Of a stretch of DNA of 64,000 nucleotides, positions 45,613 through 54,800 are shown in pieces. The notes under the pieces are model-generated. The model saw only the letters and a program-made list of their open reading frames with translations. It was not told the origin of the DNA and searched no databases. Source of the stretch: Dendrosporobacter quercicolus. Its GTDB lineage: Bacteria > Bacillota > Negativicutes > DSM-1736 > Dendrosporobacteraceae. The stretch lies in NCBI RefSeq assembly GCF_900104455.1, contig NZ_FNHB01000001.1:124001-188000 (forward strand). The letters run 5' to 3'. Both the position numbers and the translations under genes were made by a program. The first letter of the stretch is position 1. Every line of letters starts with the position of its first letter.

Positions 45613-46365
45613 ATGAAGCAGAATATTTATGATAATGCGTCTTTTTACCACGGTTATATGCATTTGCGTCAGACCAACGCCGGGTTAAACGATGTTTTGG
45701 AGATACCGGCTTTTCGCGGTCTATTGCCCGATTTGTCTGAAAAAAAGGTACTGGATTTAGGCTGCGGTTTTGGTGAGAGTTGTCATTGGTATCGCCGGCA
45801 GGGTGCTCAATCTGTGGTCGGCGTAGATATTTCGAGTAAAATGATTCATTTGGCGCAAACTGTCAACGGCCACCCTGGAATAGAATATAGATGCACTCCG
45901 ATGGAAGATTTGGCTTTGCCCGGACAAGTATTCGATGTAGTGACCAGTTCGCTGGCGTTTCATTATATTAAAGATTTTGCCGGCGTTATTGGTAAAGTCT
46001 ATCAATGGTTAGCTCCGGGCGGTATCCTGTTGTTTTCCCAGGAGCATCCGGTGGTTACTGCTGAAGGATCAGGCCGGTGGGCGAAAGATGCCGCAGGCCG
46101 GAAGCTGCACTGGATTTTAGATCATTATGGACAGGAAGGCATCAGAAGACAACATTGGTTTGTTGATGGGGTAATTAAATACCATCGTACCATTTCCACG
46201 ACCCTAAATGGGCTGATTGATGCCGGATTTATCATTAAAAGAGTTGTTGAGCCGCTGGCGGACGATGAAGCCGAAGCGTTAAATCAGCAGTTGCAGGAGC
46301 AACGGCGCAGGCCTTCTTTCCTTATTGTTAAAGTCCAAAAACCAAAGCATGATTTGACGGGGTGA
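45613..46365 (+). CDS. SAM-dependent methyltransferase
   Basis: A 250-residue class I methyltransferase. Motif I is VLDLGCGFGES near residue 50, followed by VVGVDIS and a motif IV-like VVTSSLAFHYI. GAGGAGG precedes the ATG. It interrupts the DUF1292-mltG order seen in Bacillus, so it may be an insertion. The YDNASFYHGYMHLR N terminus resembles methyltransferases of unknown substrate. Confidence 0.85.
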   Translation: MKQNIYDNASFYHGYMHLRQTNAGLNDVLEIPAFRGLLPDLSEKKVLDLGCGFGESCHWYRRQGAQSVVGVDISSKMIHLAQTVNGHPGIEYRCTPMEDLALPGQVFDVVTSSLAFHYIKDFAGVIGKVYQWLAPGGILLFSQEHPVVTAEGSGRWAKDAAGRKLHWILDHYGQEGIRRQHWFVDGVIKYHRTISTTLNGLIDAGFIIKRVVEPLADDEAEALNQQLQEQRRRPSFLIVKVQKPKHDLTG

Positions 46366-46453
46366 GAGTAGCAGCGGGCTGCTGGAAGAAGGTGCATAAA
46401 ATGGCCGTAAAATCAAATATTATAACAATGCAGCCGGGAAAATGCGAGGATTG

Positions 46454-46482
46454 TTGAAGGGTGTCAATAAATCGTGTATAAT
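46454..46482 (+). promoter_or_regulatory. promoter of mltG
   Basis: TTGAAG (46454-46459) and TATAAT (46477-46482) with a 17-base spacer, 56 bases before mltG. Confidence 0.7.
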
Positions 46483-46538
46483 AGAGAAACGAAATTAGAT
46501 TATTACCATATTGGTTAACACCGAAGTGAGGTGAGCAA

Positions 46539-47543
46539 ATGCTGCAGTATAAGTTCAGTATGCGCCGGGTGTTGATGACAGGAGTTTTGGCGGTACTATT
46601 GGGCAGTTTTGTCTATGGATTAGCCAAGCCGGTAAATTCCACGGCTAAAGATATTGCTTATGTTTCTATTCAGCCAGGCATGACGGCCGACAATATCGGC
46701 AATCAATTGTACGAGCAGGGGCTGATTAAAAATGTTTTAGCTTTTCGGGTGATTGCGAAATTTAACGGTTTGGACAACACGCTCAAAGCCGGGGACTATA
46801 GTTTTACTACCGATATGTCGGTGACGCAGATTGTGGACAGACTGGCGCGCGGGGCAACTGCCCAGCAGCTGATAACCATTCCTGAGGGTTATACGGTAAA
46901 TCAAATTGCTGCGCTCATCCAGGAAAAGCAAATCGGCGATGCGGAGAAATTCAAGGCTGCGGCGCGGAACTACCGGCCTCATTCTTATATGGCAGGCAGC
47001 GATGCGGCCAGTTATCAAGTGGAAGGTTATCTTTTTCCTGATACGTATCAATTTGACAAGGGTGTAACGGAAGAAAAGTTGTTAACAATGATGGTTGGTG
47101 AATTTGATCAGCGTTTTACTCCGGAAATGAGGAACCGGGCGGATGAGCTGGGCTTGTCCATCCCTCAGGTGGTTATACTGGCTTCGTTAGTTGAAAAAGA
47201 AGCCAAACTTGACAGTGACCGCCCGGTCATTGCGGGCGTTTTTCTCAATCGCCTGCAATACCATATGCCGCTGCAATCATGCGCCACCATTCAGTACATC
47301 CTGGGATACGCCAAGCCGGAGCTGACCATTCAGGATACGGAAATTGATTCTCCTTATAATACCTATCAGCATCACGGATTACCGCCGGGGCCCATTGCCA
47401 ATCCGGGCATGGCGGCAATCAATGCCGTACTGTATCCGGCTGCAACCGAGTATTTATATTTTGTGGCTGATAAGCAAGGTCAACATCACTTCAGTACAAA
47501 TTATGAGGAACATTTGGCGGCAATTGAACGGGTACAGCAATAA
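46539..47543 (+). CDS. mltG: endolytic murein transglycosylase MltG
   Basis: Membrane-anchored enzyme that cuts nascent glycan strands, 334 residues. One N-terminal helix is followed by a LysM-like part and the YceG domain. EGYLFPDTYQF, ASLVEKEA (catalytic Glu) and PLQSCATIQYILG are typical. GPIANPGMAAINAVLYPA ends the domain. The next gene overlaps its stop codon (TAATG). Confidence 0.96.
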   Translation: MLQYKFSMRRVLMTGVLAVLLGSFVYGLAKPVNSTAKDIAYVSIQPGMTADNIGNQLYEQGLIKNVLAFRVIAKFNGLDNTLKAGDYSFTTDMSVTQIVDRLARGATAQQLITIPEGYTVNQIAALIQEKQIGDAEKFKAAARNYRPHSYMAGSDAASYQVEGYLFPDTYQFDKGVTEEKLLTMMVGEFDQRFTPEMRNRADELGLSIPQVVILASLVEKEAKLDSDRPVIAGVFLNRLQYHMPLQSCATIQYILGYAKPELTIQDTEIDSPYNTYQHHGLPPGPIANPGMAAINAVLYPAATEYLYFVADKQGQHHFSTNYEEHLAAIERVQQ

Positions 47544-48154
47544 TGCAAATTAGTCAATCGTTGTTTCGTGTAATGGAAGCCTATGCTGAGGAATACAAGG
47601 TGCCAATCATTCGTAAGGCCGGGGCCAAAGTGCTTACCGGCTTAATTGCCGGCTGCAAGCCGCTGGCTGTTTTGGAAATTGGCGCAGCCATTGGTTATTC
47701 TGCCTTAAAAATGCTTGAAAATATGCCTGCTGACGGTAAAATTACCGCAATTGAGCTTGATCCGGAGCGAATTGCCGTGGCCCGCCAATTTGTCGCCAAG
47801 GCCGGAGCTGCCGCCAGGCTTGAACTCATTGCCGGCGATGCCGGCAAAATCATTACTGAATTGCGCGGACCATATGATTTCATTTTCATTGATGCCGCCA
47901 AGGGCCAGTATCTTGATTATTTTCGCAAGCTGGAAGGTAAGCTGGCCGTTGGAGCTGTCATTGCCGCTGATAACATTTTATTTCGCGGTTTTGTGGAAAG
48001 CGGACAGGCGCCGCCCCGCCGCTACCGGACAATTGTTATGCGATTGCGCCAATATCTCGAATATGTGAATACGCATCCTGCTTTTTCGACAACAGTACGG
48101 CAAGACGGGGATGGGATAGCGATTTCTTACTATAGGGGGACAACGTGTGAATAA
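47543..48154 (+). CDS. O-methyltransferase (YrrM-like)
   Basis: A 203-residue class I methyltransferase of the catechol O-methyltransferase type. LEIGAAIGYSALKM is motif I, AIELDPERI is motif II, and DFIFIDAAKGQYLDYF is the metal-binding Asp region. Bacillus YrrM (TrmR) methylates 5-hydroxyuridine in tRNA, and the U32 gene next door makes that hydroxyuridine. The same tRNA role is likely here. It overlaps mltG by one base. Confidence 0.88.
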   Translation: MQISQSLFRVMEAYAEEYKVPIIRKAGAKVLTGLIAGCKPLAVLEIGAAIGYSALKMLENMPADGKITAIELDPERIAVARQFVAKAGAAARLELIAGDAGKIITELRGPYDFIFIDAAKGQYLDYFRKLEGKLAVGAVIAADNILFRGFVESGQAPPRRYRTIVMRLRQYLEYVNTHPAFSTTVRQDGDGIAISYYRGTTCE

Positions 48155-49373
48155 ACCAGAATTGTTAGCTCCTGCGGGCAATCTGGAGAAGCTGAAGATG
48201 GCATTGCTATATGGGGCCGATGCTGTGTTTATGGGTGGCAAAGCTTTCGGGCTGAGAGCATTTAGCGCTAATTTTACCGATGCTGAACTTAGGGAAGGGA
48301 TCGCCTTTGCACATCGGCTGCAGAAAAAAGCTTATATTACGGTCAATGTTTTTCCGCATAATGCCGACCTGGAAGAATTGCCTGCGTATCTGGCGTTTTT
48401 ACGCGATGCCGGCGCCGACGGGCTGATCGTTGCCGATCCGGGCGTGTATCGGCTGGCCAGAACTACAGTACCGGAAATTCCTTTGCATATTAGTACGCAG
48501 GCCAATACTACCAATTGGGCTGCGGTGTTGTTTTGGCAGGAGCTGGGAGCACGCCGGGTGGTTCTGGCCCGGGAGCTTTCCCTTGAAGATATCGGCATCA
48601 TCAGGCAAAAGGCCGGGGTGGAGCTGGAAGCTTTTGTGCACGGCGCAATGTGCATATCTTATTCCGGCCGCTGTCTGATGAGCAATTACTTTACGGGCCG
48701 GGACTCTAACCGGGGAGAATGCGCCCAACCCTGCCGCTGGAAATATTATCTTGTCGAAGAAAAGCGTCCCAATCAGTATATTCCGGTGCTGGAGGATGAG
48801 CGGGGCACTTATATTTTTAATTCCAAGGATTTATGTCTGCTGCCTCATTTGCCGCAGTTGATCGAAAGCGGTATCAGCAGTTTCAAAATTGAAGGCCGGA
48901 TGAAAAGCGTGCATTATGTGGCAACCGTAGTGAAAACCTACCGTCAGGCGATTGACGAATATTTTGCCGATCCCCAAAGCTTTACGGTGCGTCCGGAATG
49001 GCTGGAGGAATTAAATAAGGTATCGCACCGGGACTATACAACCGGCTTTTATTTTGACAAGACTACTGCCGGCGATCAAATCTACGGTTCTTCATCCTAT
49101 CACCAAACCCATGACTTCATTGGTGTGGTCAGGCGCTATGATGCAGCCGCTCAAACCGCCATTGTTGAGCAACGGAACCATATGCGGCTGGGGCAGGAAA
49201 TTGAAATTGTTCAGCCTGACGGCCCGACATTTAGGCAGCAGATTACAGCAATGTCGGATGCGGACGGCAATCCCATTGAGGCTGCGCCTCATCCTCAGCA
49301 AATAGTTGCACTGCCGGTGCGGCTGCCGGTAACGCCTTATTCCATGGTGCGCAGAAAGGCGGATGCAGAATGA
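48147..49373 (+). CDS. trhP: U32 family protein, likely tRNA hydroxylation factor (TrhP-like)
   Basis: A 408-residue member of peptidase family U32. LLAPAGNLEKLKMALLYGADAVFMGG is the N terminus and GRDSNRGECAQPCRWKY contains the paired Cys of the family. The related E. coli TrhP and Bacillus YrrN/YrrO are needed for 5-hydroxyuridine in tRNA. Bacillus uses two proteins and this window has one. The GTG start overlaps the previous gene by eight bases. Peptidase activity is unlikely to be the true role. Confidence 0.85.
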   Translation: MNKPELLAPAGNLEKLKMALLYGADAVFMGGKAFGLRAFSANFTDAELREGIAFAHRLQKKAYITVNVFPHNADLEELPAYLAFLRDAGADGLIVADPGVYRLARTTVPEIPLHISTQANTTNWAAVLFWQELGARRVVLARELSLEDIGIIRQKAGVELEAFVHGAMCISYSGRCLMSNYFTGRDSNRGECAQPCRWKYYLVEEKRPNQYIPVLEDERGTYIFNSKDLCLLPHLPQLIESGISSFKIEGRMKSVHYVATVVKTYRQAIDEYFADPQSFTVRPEWLEELNKVSHRDYTTGFYFDKTTAGDQIYGSSSYHQTHDFIGVVRRYDAAAQTAIVEQRNHMRLGQEIEIVQPDGPTFRQQITAMSDADGNPIEAAPHPQQIVALPVRLPVTPYSMVRRKADAE

Positions 49374-49594
49374 ATAATGCCCTGTATTTACGAATTGATC
49401 CACAGCATGTAAACTATCTTAACCGGATCATGGAAGGCTATGAATATCTGGGGACTGTAAGTACGGTTGACCGCAAGGCCGGCATTGTGGTCATCAGAGC
49501 GACCGCGGATACTGTTGCCGAAGTCCGGACAATCATTGAAAATTTGACGATTCCTTTTGCCTATGTGGAAAAAGAGCTTACCGGCGGTAAGTAA
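49370..49594 (+). CDS. DUF4911 family small protein
   Basis: A 74-residue protein (LYLRIDPQHVNYLNRIMEGYEYLG) of the DUF4911 type. Its start overlaps the U32 stop codon (ATGA), so translation is coupled. Domain composition is alpha-beta and it may bind a metabolite like an ACT domain. Function unknown. Confidence 0.75.
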   Translation: MNNALYLRIDPQHVNYLNRIMEGYEYLGTVSTVDRKAGIVVIRATADTVAEVRTIIENLTIPFAYVEKELTGGK

Positions 49595-49635
49595 AACCTG
49601 CCTATTCATGCCATACTATACCGAGAGGTGATCGT

Positions 49636-51300
49636 ATGGCATTTCCTATTGGGCGTATTTACAGGTTAATGATATTCCTGATGCTCCTGGGCTGCTTGCT
49701 GGCAGGACGGTTGTTTTTTCTGCAAATCATCGCCGGTCCCAAGCTTACTGTCCAAAGTCTGGGAAGCAGGGTGCAGGAGGTGCCAATGGAAATTTCACGG
49801 GGTGAAATTGTCGATTGCAATGGAATACCTTTTACCAATACGGCCCGGCACTTCAGCGTAATTGTCTTTCCCGGCCAGCTCACCGATATACCGTCGGTCG
49901 CCGATAAAATCGCCGCTATTACCGGCGTACCGGCCGATAAGATTGCGGCCAGAATCAGGAGGGATGAACGCCCGTTTAAATTGAAGACCGATTTGGATGC
50001 CCTGACCGCACAAAGAATTAATTCACTCAATATGCCGGGGATACTGGCGACAGATGAAAAGGTCCGCTATGGCTACAGCTCGCTGGCGGCTCATGTTACA
50101 GGCTATATTAATTTAGCCGATAACCATGGCGTCAGCGGTATTGAAGGGATGTTTGACGAACTGTTGCGCGGCAATCAGCCGGAATATGCGGCGGCATTGG
50201 TGGATGCCGCGCAGCAGGTGATTCCAGGACTGGGCTATAAGCGGATCAGGCTGGATAATGGCAGCGGGCCAAACAATGTCGTTCTGACCCTTGACAGCCG
50301 CATTCAAAAAATTGCCGAAACAGTACTGGATAAATATTCCGCCAAAGGGGCGGTCATTGTGATGAGACCGTCGACCGGAGCAATCCTGGCAATGGCTTCC
50401 CGGCCCAATTTTGACGCTAACCGGCTGGATGAATATCTAACAAGCGATTCTGCGCCGCTGTTGAACCGGGCAATTGCCGCTTATCAGCCCGGATCGGTAT
50501 TTAAGCTGGTTGTGGCGGCTGCTGCTTTGGAAAACCAGCAGGTCAGACCTGATGATCTGTTTTTTGATCCCGGCTATATTGACGTTAACGGCATCCGGTT
50601 TAAAGGCTGGGATTATGAACGGGGACCGCGCGGCCGGATTACGTTTAGTGAGGCTATGGCCTACTCCAGCAATCCGGTATTCATTGAAGTCGGGCAGAAA
50701 CTAGGCGCCGAGCAGCTGGTAGCCTATGCCAGAAAACTGGGCTTTGGCAGCAGGACCGGACTGGATTTTGCCGGTGAGGCGGCGGGAAATTTACCGGCAA
50801 CAGATAATATCTATCCTGGCGAACTGGCCAATCTGTCGATCGGCCAGGGGGAGTTTGAGGCGACACCCCTTCAAATTGCTGTGCTGGTGTCGACGATTGT
50901 AAATGACGGCATCAAGGTTGAACCTTATATTGTCAGCAAATTAACGGATCATAGCGGCGGTATCATCAAAAGTTATCCTTCGTCCCGGGGCAGCCGGGTT
51001 TTATCAAAGCAGACGGCGGCGCAGATGCGTGATATGATGGCCGGAGTTGCCAGGTTCGGGACCGGTCAGGCTGCTTATGTTGAAGCCGGCGGCTCGGCCG
51101 GTAAAACCGGATCGGCCGAGACCGGCCGCCAAAGCAAGTCCGGCAAAGGGATTAATCACGCCTGGTTCGGCGGGTATGCGCCATTGGAACAGCCCCGGTA
51201 TGCAGTCGTTGTGTTTATTGAGGATGGCATGTCAGGCGGTGATGTGGCAGCGCCTGTCTTTCGCGAAATCGTGACTGAAATGATGCGCAATGGCCAATAA
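49636..51300 (+). CDS. class B penicillin-binding protein (FtsI/SpoVD/PBP2 type)
   Basis: A 554-residue transpeptidase that crosslinks peptidoglycan. One N-terminal helix anchors it, followed by the dimerisation domain and the transpeptidase. Active-site motifs are SVFK (in YQPGSVFKLV), SSN (in AMAYSSNPV) and KTGSAE (in SAGKTGSAE). No PASTA domain is present, unlike SpoVD of Bacillus. It could serve in division, elongation or sporulation. AGAGGTGATC precedes the ATG. Confidence 0.92.
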   Translation: MAFPIGRIYRLMIFLMLLGCLLAGRLFFLQIIAGPKLTVQSLGSRVQEVPMEISRGEIVDCNGIPFTNTARHFSVIVFPGQLTDIPSVADKIAAITGVPADKIAARIRRDERPFKLKTDLDALTAQRINSLNMPGILATDEKVRYGYSSLAAHVTGYINLADNHGVSGIEGMFDELLRGNQPEYAAALVDAAQQVIPGLGYKRIRLDNGSGPNNVVLTLDSRIQKIAETVLDKYSAKGAVIVMRPSTGAILAMASRPNFDANRLDEYLTSDSAPLLNRAIAAYQPGSVFKLVVAAAALENQQVRPDDLFFDPGYIDVNGIRFKGWDYERGPRGRITFSEAMAYSSNPVFIEVGQKLGAEQLVAYARKLGFGSRTGLDFAGEAAGNLPATDNIYPGELANLSIGQGEFEATPLQIAVLVSTIVNDGIKVEPYIVSKLTDHSGGIIKSYPSSRGSRVLSKQTAAQMRDMMAGVARFGTGQAAYVEAGGSAGKTGSAETGRQSKSGKGINHAWFGGYAPLEQPRYAVVVFIEDGMSGGDVAAPVFREIVTEMMRNGQ

Positions 51301-51471
51301 TCAGCTGTTTCTCGGCGTACTTGCGGTACGGCAGAGCATTCCTCCGCCTTGCTGGATGAACAATCACGCGCAATTCATCCTATCGCTCTAGACTTGGCGG
51401 GCTACTAGGCAAATAATAGAACTTGTGGTAAAATATTTAAGCTATTACTTTTTATAAGGTTGTGGTTTGTC
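51301..51471. other. gap between the PBP and aroQ genes
   Basis: No gene, RNA or convincing promoter is visible here. A TAAAAT at 51429 could be a -10 box, but no -35 box fits. Confidence 0.5.
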
Positions 51472-51933
51472 TTGGATAAAAATCGGGGAGACATTTTAAT
51501 TATTCATGGTCCCAACCTTAATCTGTTGGGAAAACGGGAGCCGCATATTTATGGTTCACTGACTTTGGTTGAAATCAACGAACGGCTGATTAATCATGCG
51601 CGACGGCTAAAACTTGAACTGGATATTATGCAGACAAATCATGAAGGGGTAATCATTGACGCCATTCAACAGGCGGAAAGTCAGTTTGCCTGCATAATTA
51701 TCAATGCCGGCGCCTTTACCCATTATAGCCTGGCGATCAGGGATGCCCTGGCTGCTGTTTCCATACCGGCTATTGAGGTGCATCTTTCCAATATACACAA
51801 GCGCGATGAGTTCCGGCATAAATCGGTGATTGCGCCGGTGGTTGCCGGGCAGATTTGCGGTTTTGGCGCAGACAGCTATATTCTGGCATTAGACGCAGCA
51901 GCCCGGCTGGTGCGGCAGAAGGAGCAAGCATAA
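51472..51933 (+). CDS. aroQ: 3-dehydroquinate dehydratase, type II
   Basis: Catalyses the third step of the shikimate pathway. About 153 residues. IIHGPNLNLLGKREPHIYG is the N terminus, INAGAFTHYSLAIRDAL carries the catalytic Tyr region, and EVHLSNIHKRDEFRHKSV is the C-terminal block. The start is uncertain: I place it at TTG 51472 after AAGG; TTG 51460 abuts the ribosome site. Bacillus yqhS-yqhT-efp matches this order. Confidence 0.93.
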   Translation: MDKNRGDILIIHGPNLNLLGKREPHIYGSLTLVEINERLINHARRLKLELDIMQTNHEGVIIDAIQQAESQFACIIINAGAFTHYSLAIRDALAAVSIPAIEVHLSNIHKRDEFRHKSVIAPVVAGQICGFGADSYILALDAAARLVRQKEQA

Positions 51934-51934
51934 G

Positions 51935-52999
51935 ATGAATGATCGATTGGGTAAATTGCGTGATTTTTTAAATGATAAAAAGCTTGATGCCGTACTTGTA
52001 AGCACACCGGAGAATCGCCGTTATTTAAGCGGGTTCACCGGCAGCTCGGGCTACTTGCTTATCACCCGTACCGACGCCAAGCTGATCACTGATTTTCGCT
52101 ATATTGAACAGGCAGGCAATCAGGCGAAACAGTTTGAAATTATCCGCCATGGCAATAAGCCTCTGGAGACGGTGGCAAAATCAGTAAGTTCAACCCTGCG
52201 CCGGATTGGCTTTGAAAGCGATCATTTAACTTTTGGAGTATATGATTCATTGCACACACTGTTGAAAAATATTGAATTACAGCCAGTCCAGCTGGATGGT
52301 TTACGGATGAGCAAGGATGCCGGTGAAATTGCCCTGATCAGAACGGCTGTGGAAATTGCCGACGCTGCTTTTTCCCATATTCTAACCTGGCTGCGCCCGG
52401 GACTGACTGAATTTACCGTTGCCGCCGAATTGGAGTTTGCGATGCGCAAACAAGGGGCTGAAAAGCCGGCGTTTGATACGATTGTGGCTTCAGGAGCCAG
52501 AGGCGCCTTACCGCATGGGATCGCCTCGGACAAAGTAATTGCCGATGGCGATCTGATAACGATGGATTTTGGCGCTGTTTATCAGGGCTATCATTCGGAT
52601 ATTACCCGGACTGTCTGTGTAGGCAAGGCTTCAGCCAGGCAACGGGAGATCTACGATATTGTATTGGCAGCGCAATTGGCCGGACTAAAAGCCGTACAGG
52701 CCGGAAAAATCGGCAAAGACGTTGACGCTGTTGCCCGGCGGGTAATTGCCGCAGCCGGTTATGGCGAGTATTTCGGCCATAGTCTGGGGCATGGCGTGGG
52801 CCTGGCCATTCATGAAGCGCCGGCCCTGTCACCGGGGAATACCGCGATTGCTCTGGCTGAAAATATGCTGGTGACGGTAGAGCCTGGCATTTACCTGCCG
52901 GAGTGGGGCGGTGTGCGGATTGAGGATACGGTTGTAGTGACTGCTGGCGGGTGCGACATTCTGACTGCCAGCAGCAAACAATTCATCGAAATTGGGTAA
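51935..52999 (+). CDS. Xaa-Pro peptidase-like M24 aminopeptidase
   Basis: A 354-residue metallopeptidase of family M24. The N-terminal creatinase-like domain has STPENRRYLSGFTGSSGYLLIT. The catalytic domain has metal ligands in TMDFGAVYQGYHSDITR, GHSLGHGVGLAIHEAP and TVEPGIYLPEWGGVRIED. Equivalent to Bacillus YqhT. It starts one base after aroQ and precedes efp, so it may be linked to translation of proline-rich proteins. Confidence 0.95.
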   Translation: MNDRLGKLRDFLNDKKLDAVLVSTPENRRYLSGFTGSSGYLLITRTDAKLITDFRYIEQAGNQAKQFEIIRHGNKPLETVAKSVSSTLRRIGFESDHLTFGVYDSLHTLLKNIELQPVQLDGLRMSKDAGEIALIRTAVEIADAAFSHILTWLRPGLTEFTVAAELEFAMRKQGAEKPAFDTIVASGARGALPHGIASDKVIADGDLITMDFGAVYQGYHSDITRTVCVGKASARQREIYDIVLAAQLAGLKAVQAGKIGKDVDAVARRVIAAAGYGEYFGHSLGHGVGLAIHEAPALSPGNTAIALAENMLVTVEPGIYLPEWGGVRIEDTVVVTAGGCDILTASSKQFIEIG

Positions 53000-53034
53000 C
53001 CCCTTCATGGGATATAAATTGGAGGTATAAATAA

Positions 53035-53598
53035 ATGATTTCTAGTAGCGATTTTCGTACAGGCCTGACTATTGAAATTGATAATGACGTATGGCAAATA
53101 GTGGACTTTCAGCATGTTAAGCCAGGCAAGGGCGCTGCCTTTGTAAGAACTAAAATGAAAAATGTCCGTACCGGCGCGGTGGTTGAACGTACCTTTAATC
53201 CAGGCGAAAAATTGCCCAAAGCCCATGTTGATAACCGTCAAATGCAATATTTGTATGCAAATGACGGCCTGTATGTATTTATGGATAATGAAACCTATGA
53301 GCAGAGTGAACTGACTTCAGCGCAGCTTGGCGATGCCAAAAAGTTTTTGAAAGAGAATATGAATATTTCCATTATGCTGTTTCAGGGAACGATCATCGGC
53401 GTTGAACTGCCAAATTCCGTCGATTTGGAAGTCATTGAATGTGACCCCGGCGTGCGGGGCGATACGGCAACCGGCGCCACCAAACAGGCGAAGCTGGAAA
53501 CCGGCTATTCGGTCCGGGTGCCGCTGTTTATCAATCAGGGCGATGTATTAAGAATAGACACCCGTTCCGGCGATTATATCGAAAGAGCCAGAAATTAA
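53035..53598 (+). CDS. efp: elongation factor P
   Basis: Ribosome-rescue factor of 187 residues that relieves stalling at polyproline. The loop [17 protein letters not shown] carries the modifiable Lys. Domains II and III end with [22 protein letters not shown] precedes the ATG. No epmA/epmB genes are near, so any modification follows the Firmicute route. Confidence 0.97.
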   Translation: MISSSDFRTGLTIEIDNDVWQIVDFQHVKPGKGAAFVRTKMKNVRTGAVVERTFNPGEKLPKAHVDNRQMQYLYANDGLYVFMDNETYEQSELTSAQLGDAKKFLKENMNISIMLFQGTIIGVELPNSVDLEVIECDPGVRGDTATGATKQAKLETGYSVRVPLFINQGDVLRIDTRSGDYIERARN

Positions 53599-53632
53599 AA
53601 CCGCACACTGAAATTTTCATCATTTAATACCA

Positions 53633-53670
53633 TGCCCGCTCTGGCGTATTCCAGGGCGGGCAATTTTTTT
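53633..53670 (+). terminator. terminator of efp
   Basis: TGCCCGCTCTGG pairs with CCAGGGCGGGCA around CGTATT, followed by a run of seven T residues. Confidence 0.9.
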
Positions 53671-53719
53671 GCGCCCAGAGGGACTGAGAAACAGGAACAG
53701 GAACTATTTCAAAGACAGG

Positions 53720-53741
53720 GGACCTGCTTACAAGTAGGTCC
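53720..53741. repeat. 22-bp quasi-palindrome between efp and lysR
   Basis: GGACCTGCTT and AAGTAGGTCC (one G-U pair) flank two bases. It lies 39 bases from the 3' end of the - strand LysR gene and may help terminate it. Confidence 0.4.
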
Positions 53742-53779
53742 GGAAGCTCTGACTGCGGGAACCTGTCGGGGGACGCCGT

Positions 53780-54667
53780 TTAACTTTTTAGTTTTTCAAA
53801 GGTTACATCGATAAAGGCCTGCAGCGCCGGAGAAATCCATTTATCTTTGTGGTAGATAAGTTGTGCCTTGATATCAAAAGCAGGTCCTGTCCAAGGCAGC
53901 GCTATTAACTGATCCGCCGCTATTTCCTGATGAACCGCGACAAGCGGTAAAAGGCTGATACCCCAGCCATCGCAAATGAACTTTTTAATCACTTCAATAC
54001 TGCTTACCTCCAATATGGATGACGGCTTTACACCTGCTTGCGTGAGCATACTTTCAAAAAGCTGGCGATAATTACAGCCCGCTCCTGTTAGTATAAGCGC
54101 TTGACCACTTATATCATGAGGTGTAACTTGATCCTTTTCCGTTAAGGGATGGCCGGGAGCGGCTACAACTGCCATCGGCTCTTCAAAGAGCACATGATTG
54201 ATAAGATCGGTTTCACTGCATGTCACGCCAAGGAAAAGCAGGATATCAATGGTATTTTTCCGGAGATGCGCCTGGTAGTCATTATAGGTGTCAAAGCGAA
54301 GGTTGATTTTGACGTTGGGATAACGCGTACGGTAGGTTTGGAAAACTTCAGGCAACCGGTGTGTACAAAGAGATTCTGCTGTTCCGATCGTTAGAGAACT
54401 CCTGGCTAGTGGTGAACTGGTAAGCTGGTCTTTGGCTTCAGCGGTTAGTTTAAGAATCTGGCTGGCATATATGTATAACTGTTCGCCGTCATTCGTCAGC
54501 TTTATTTGCTTGTTTAAACGCTCAAATAACATTGTGCCCAGTTCTGCTTCAAGTGTTTGAATTTGATTGGTAATGGTAGACTGAGCATAACCAAGAGCAT
54601 TGGCGGCTTTTGTAAAGCTTAGTAATTTTGCCGTTGTAACGAAAGTTTTCAGTTGACGAAGTTCCAT
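53780..54667 (-). CDS. LysR-family transcriptional regulator
   Basis: A 295-residue regulator. The N-terminal helix-turn-helix includes LRQLKTFVTTAKLLSFTKAANALGYAQSTITNQI. The effector domain follows. It is transcribed away from the epoxide-hydrolase-like gene, so it probably controls that gene and itself. A T-N11-A site and a weak promoter lie between them. The ligand is unknown. Confidence 0.95.
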   Translation of the reverse strand: MELRQLKTFVTTAKLLSFTKAANALGYAQSTITNQIQTLEAELGTMLFERLNKQIKLTNDGEQLYIYASQILKLTAEAKDQLTSSPLARSSLTIGTAESLCTHRLPEVFQTYRTRYPNVKINLRFDTYNDYQAHLRKNTIDILLFLGVTCSETDLINHVLFEEPMAVVAAPGHPLTEKDQVTPHDISGQALILTGAGCNYRQLFESMLTQAGVKPSSILEVSSIEVIKKFICDGWGISLLPLVAVHQEIAADQLIALPWTGPAFDIKAQLIYHKDKWISPALQAFIDVTFEKLKS

Positions 54668-54704
54668 TTTATTTTACCACCCATCAGTTTTCATGAGGTA
54701 TTTA

Positions 54705-54719
54705 ATCGATATTATCAAT
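54705..54719. promoter_or_regulatory. candidate LysR box
   Basis: ATCGATATTATCAAT has the T-N11-A form with dyad symmetry. A second dyad, TATC at 54726-54729 with GATA at 54741-54744, leads into TATAAT at 54746-54751, the probable -10 of the + strand gene. No good -35 exists, as expected for an activator-dependent promoter. Confidence 0.6.
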
Positions 54720-54800
54720 TTTACCTATCGTTAACTCTATGATAGTATAATTTCTAAAAGAGATCCAGCGAATGTGAATTATACTTAAGGGAGTGGTTTA

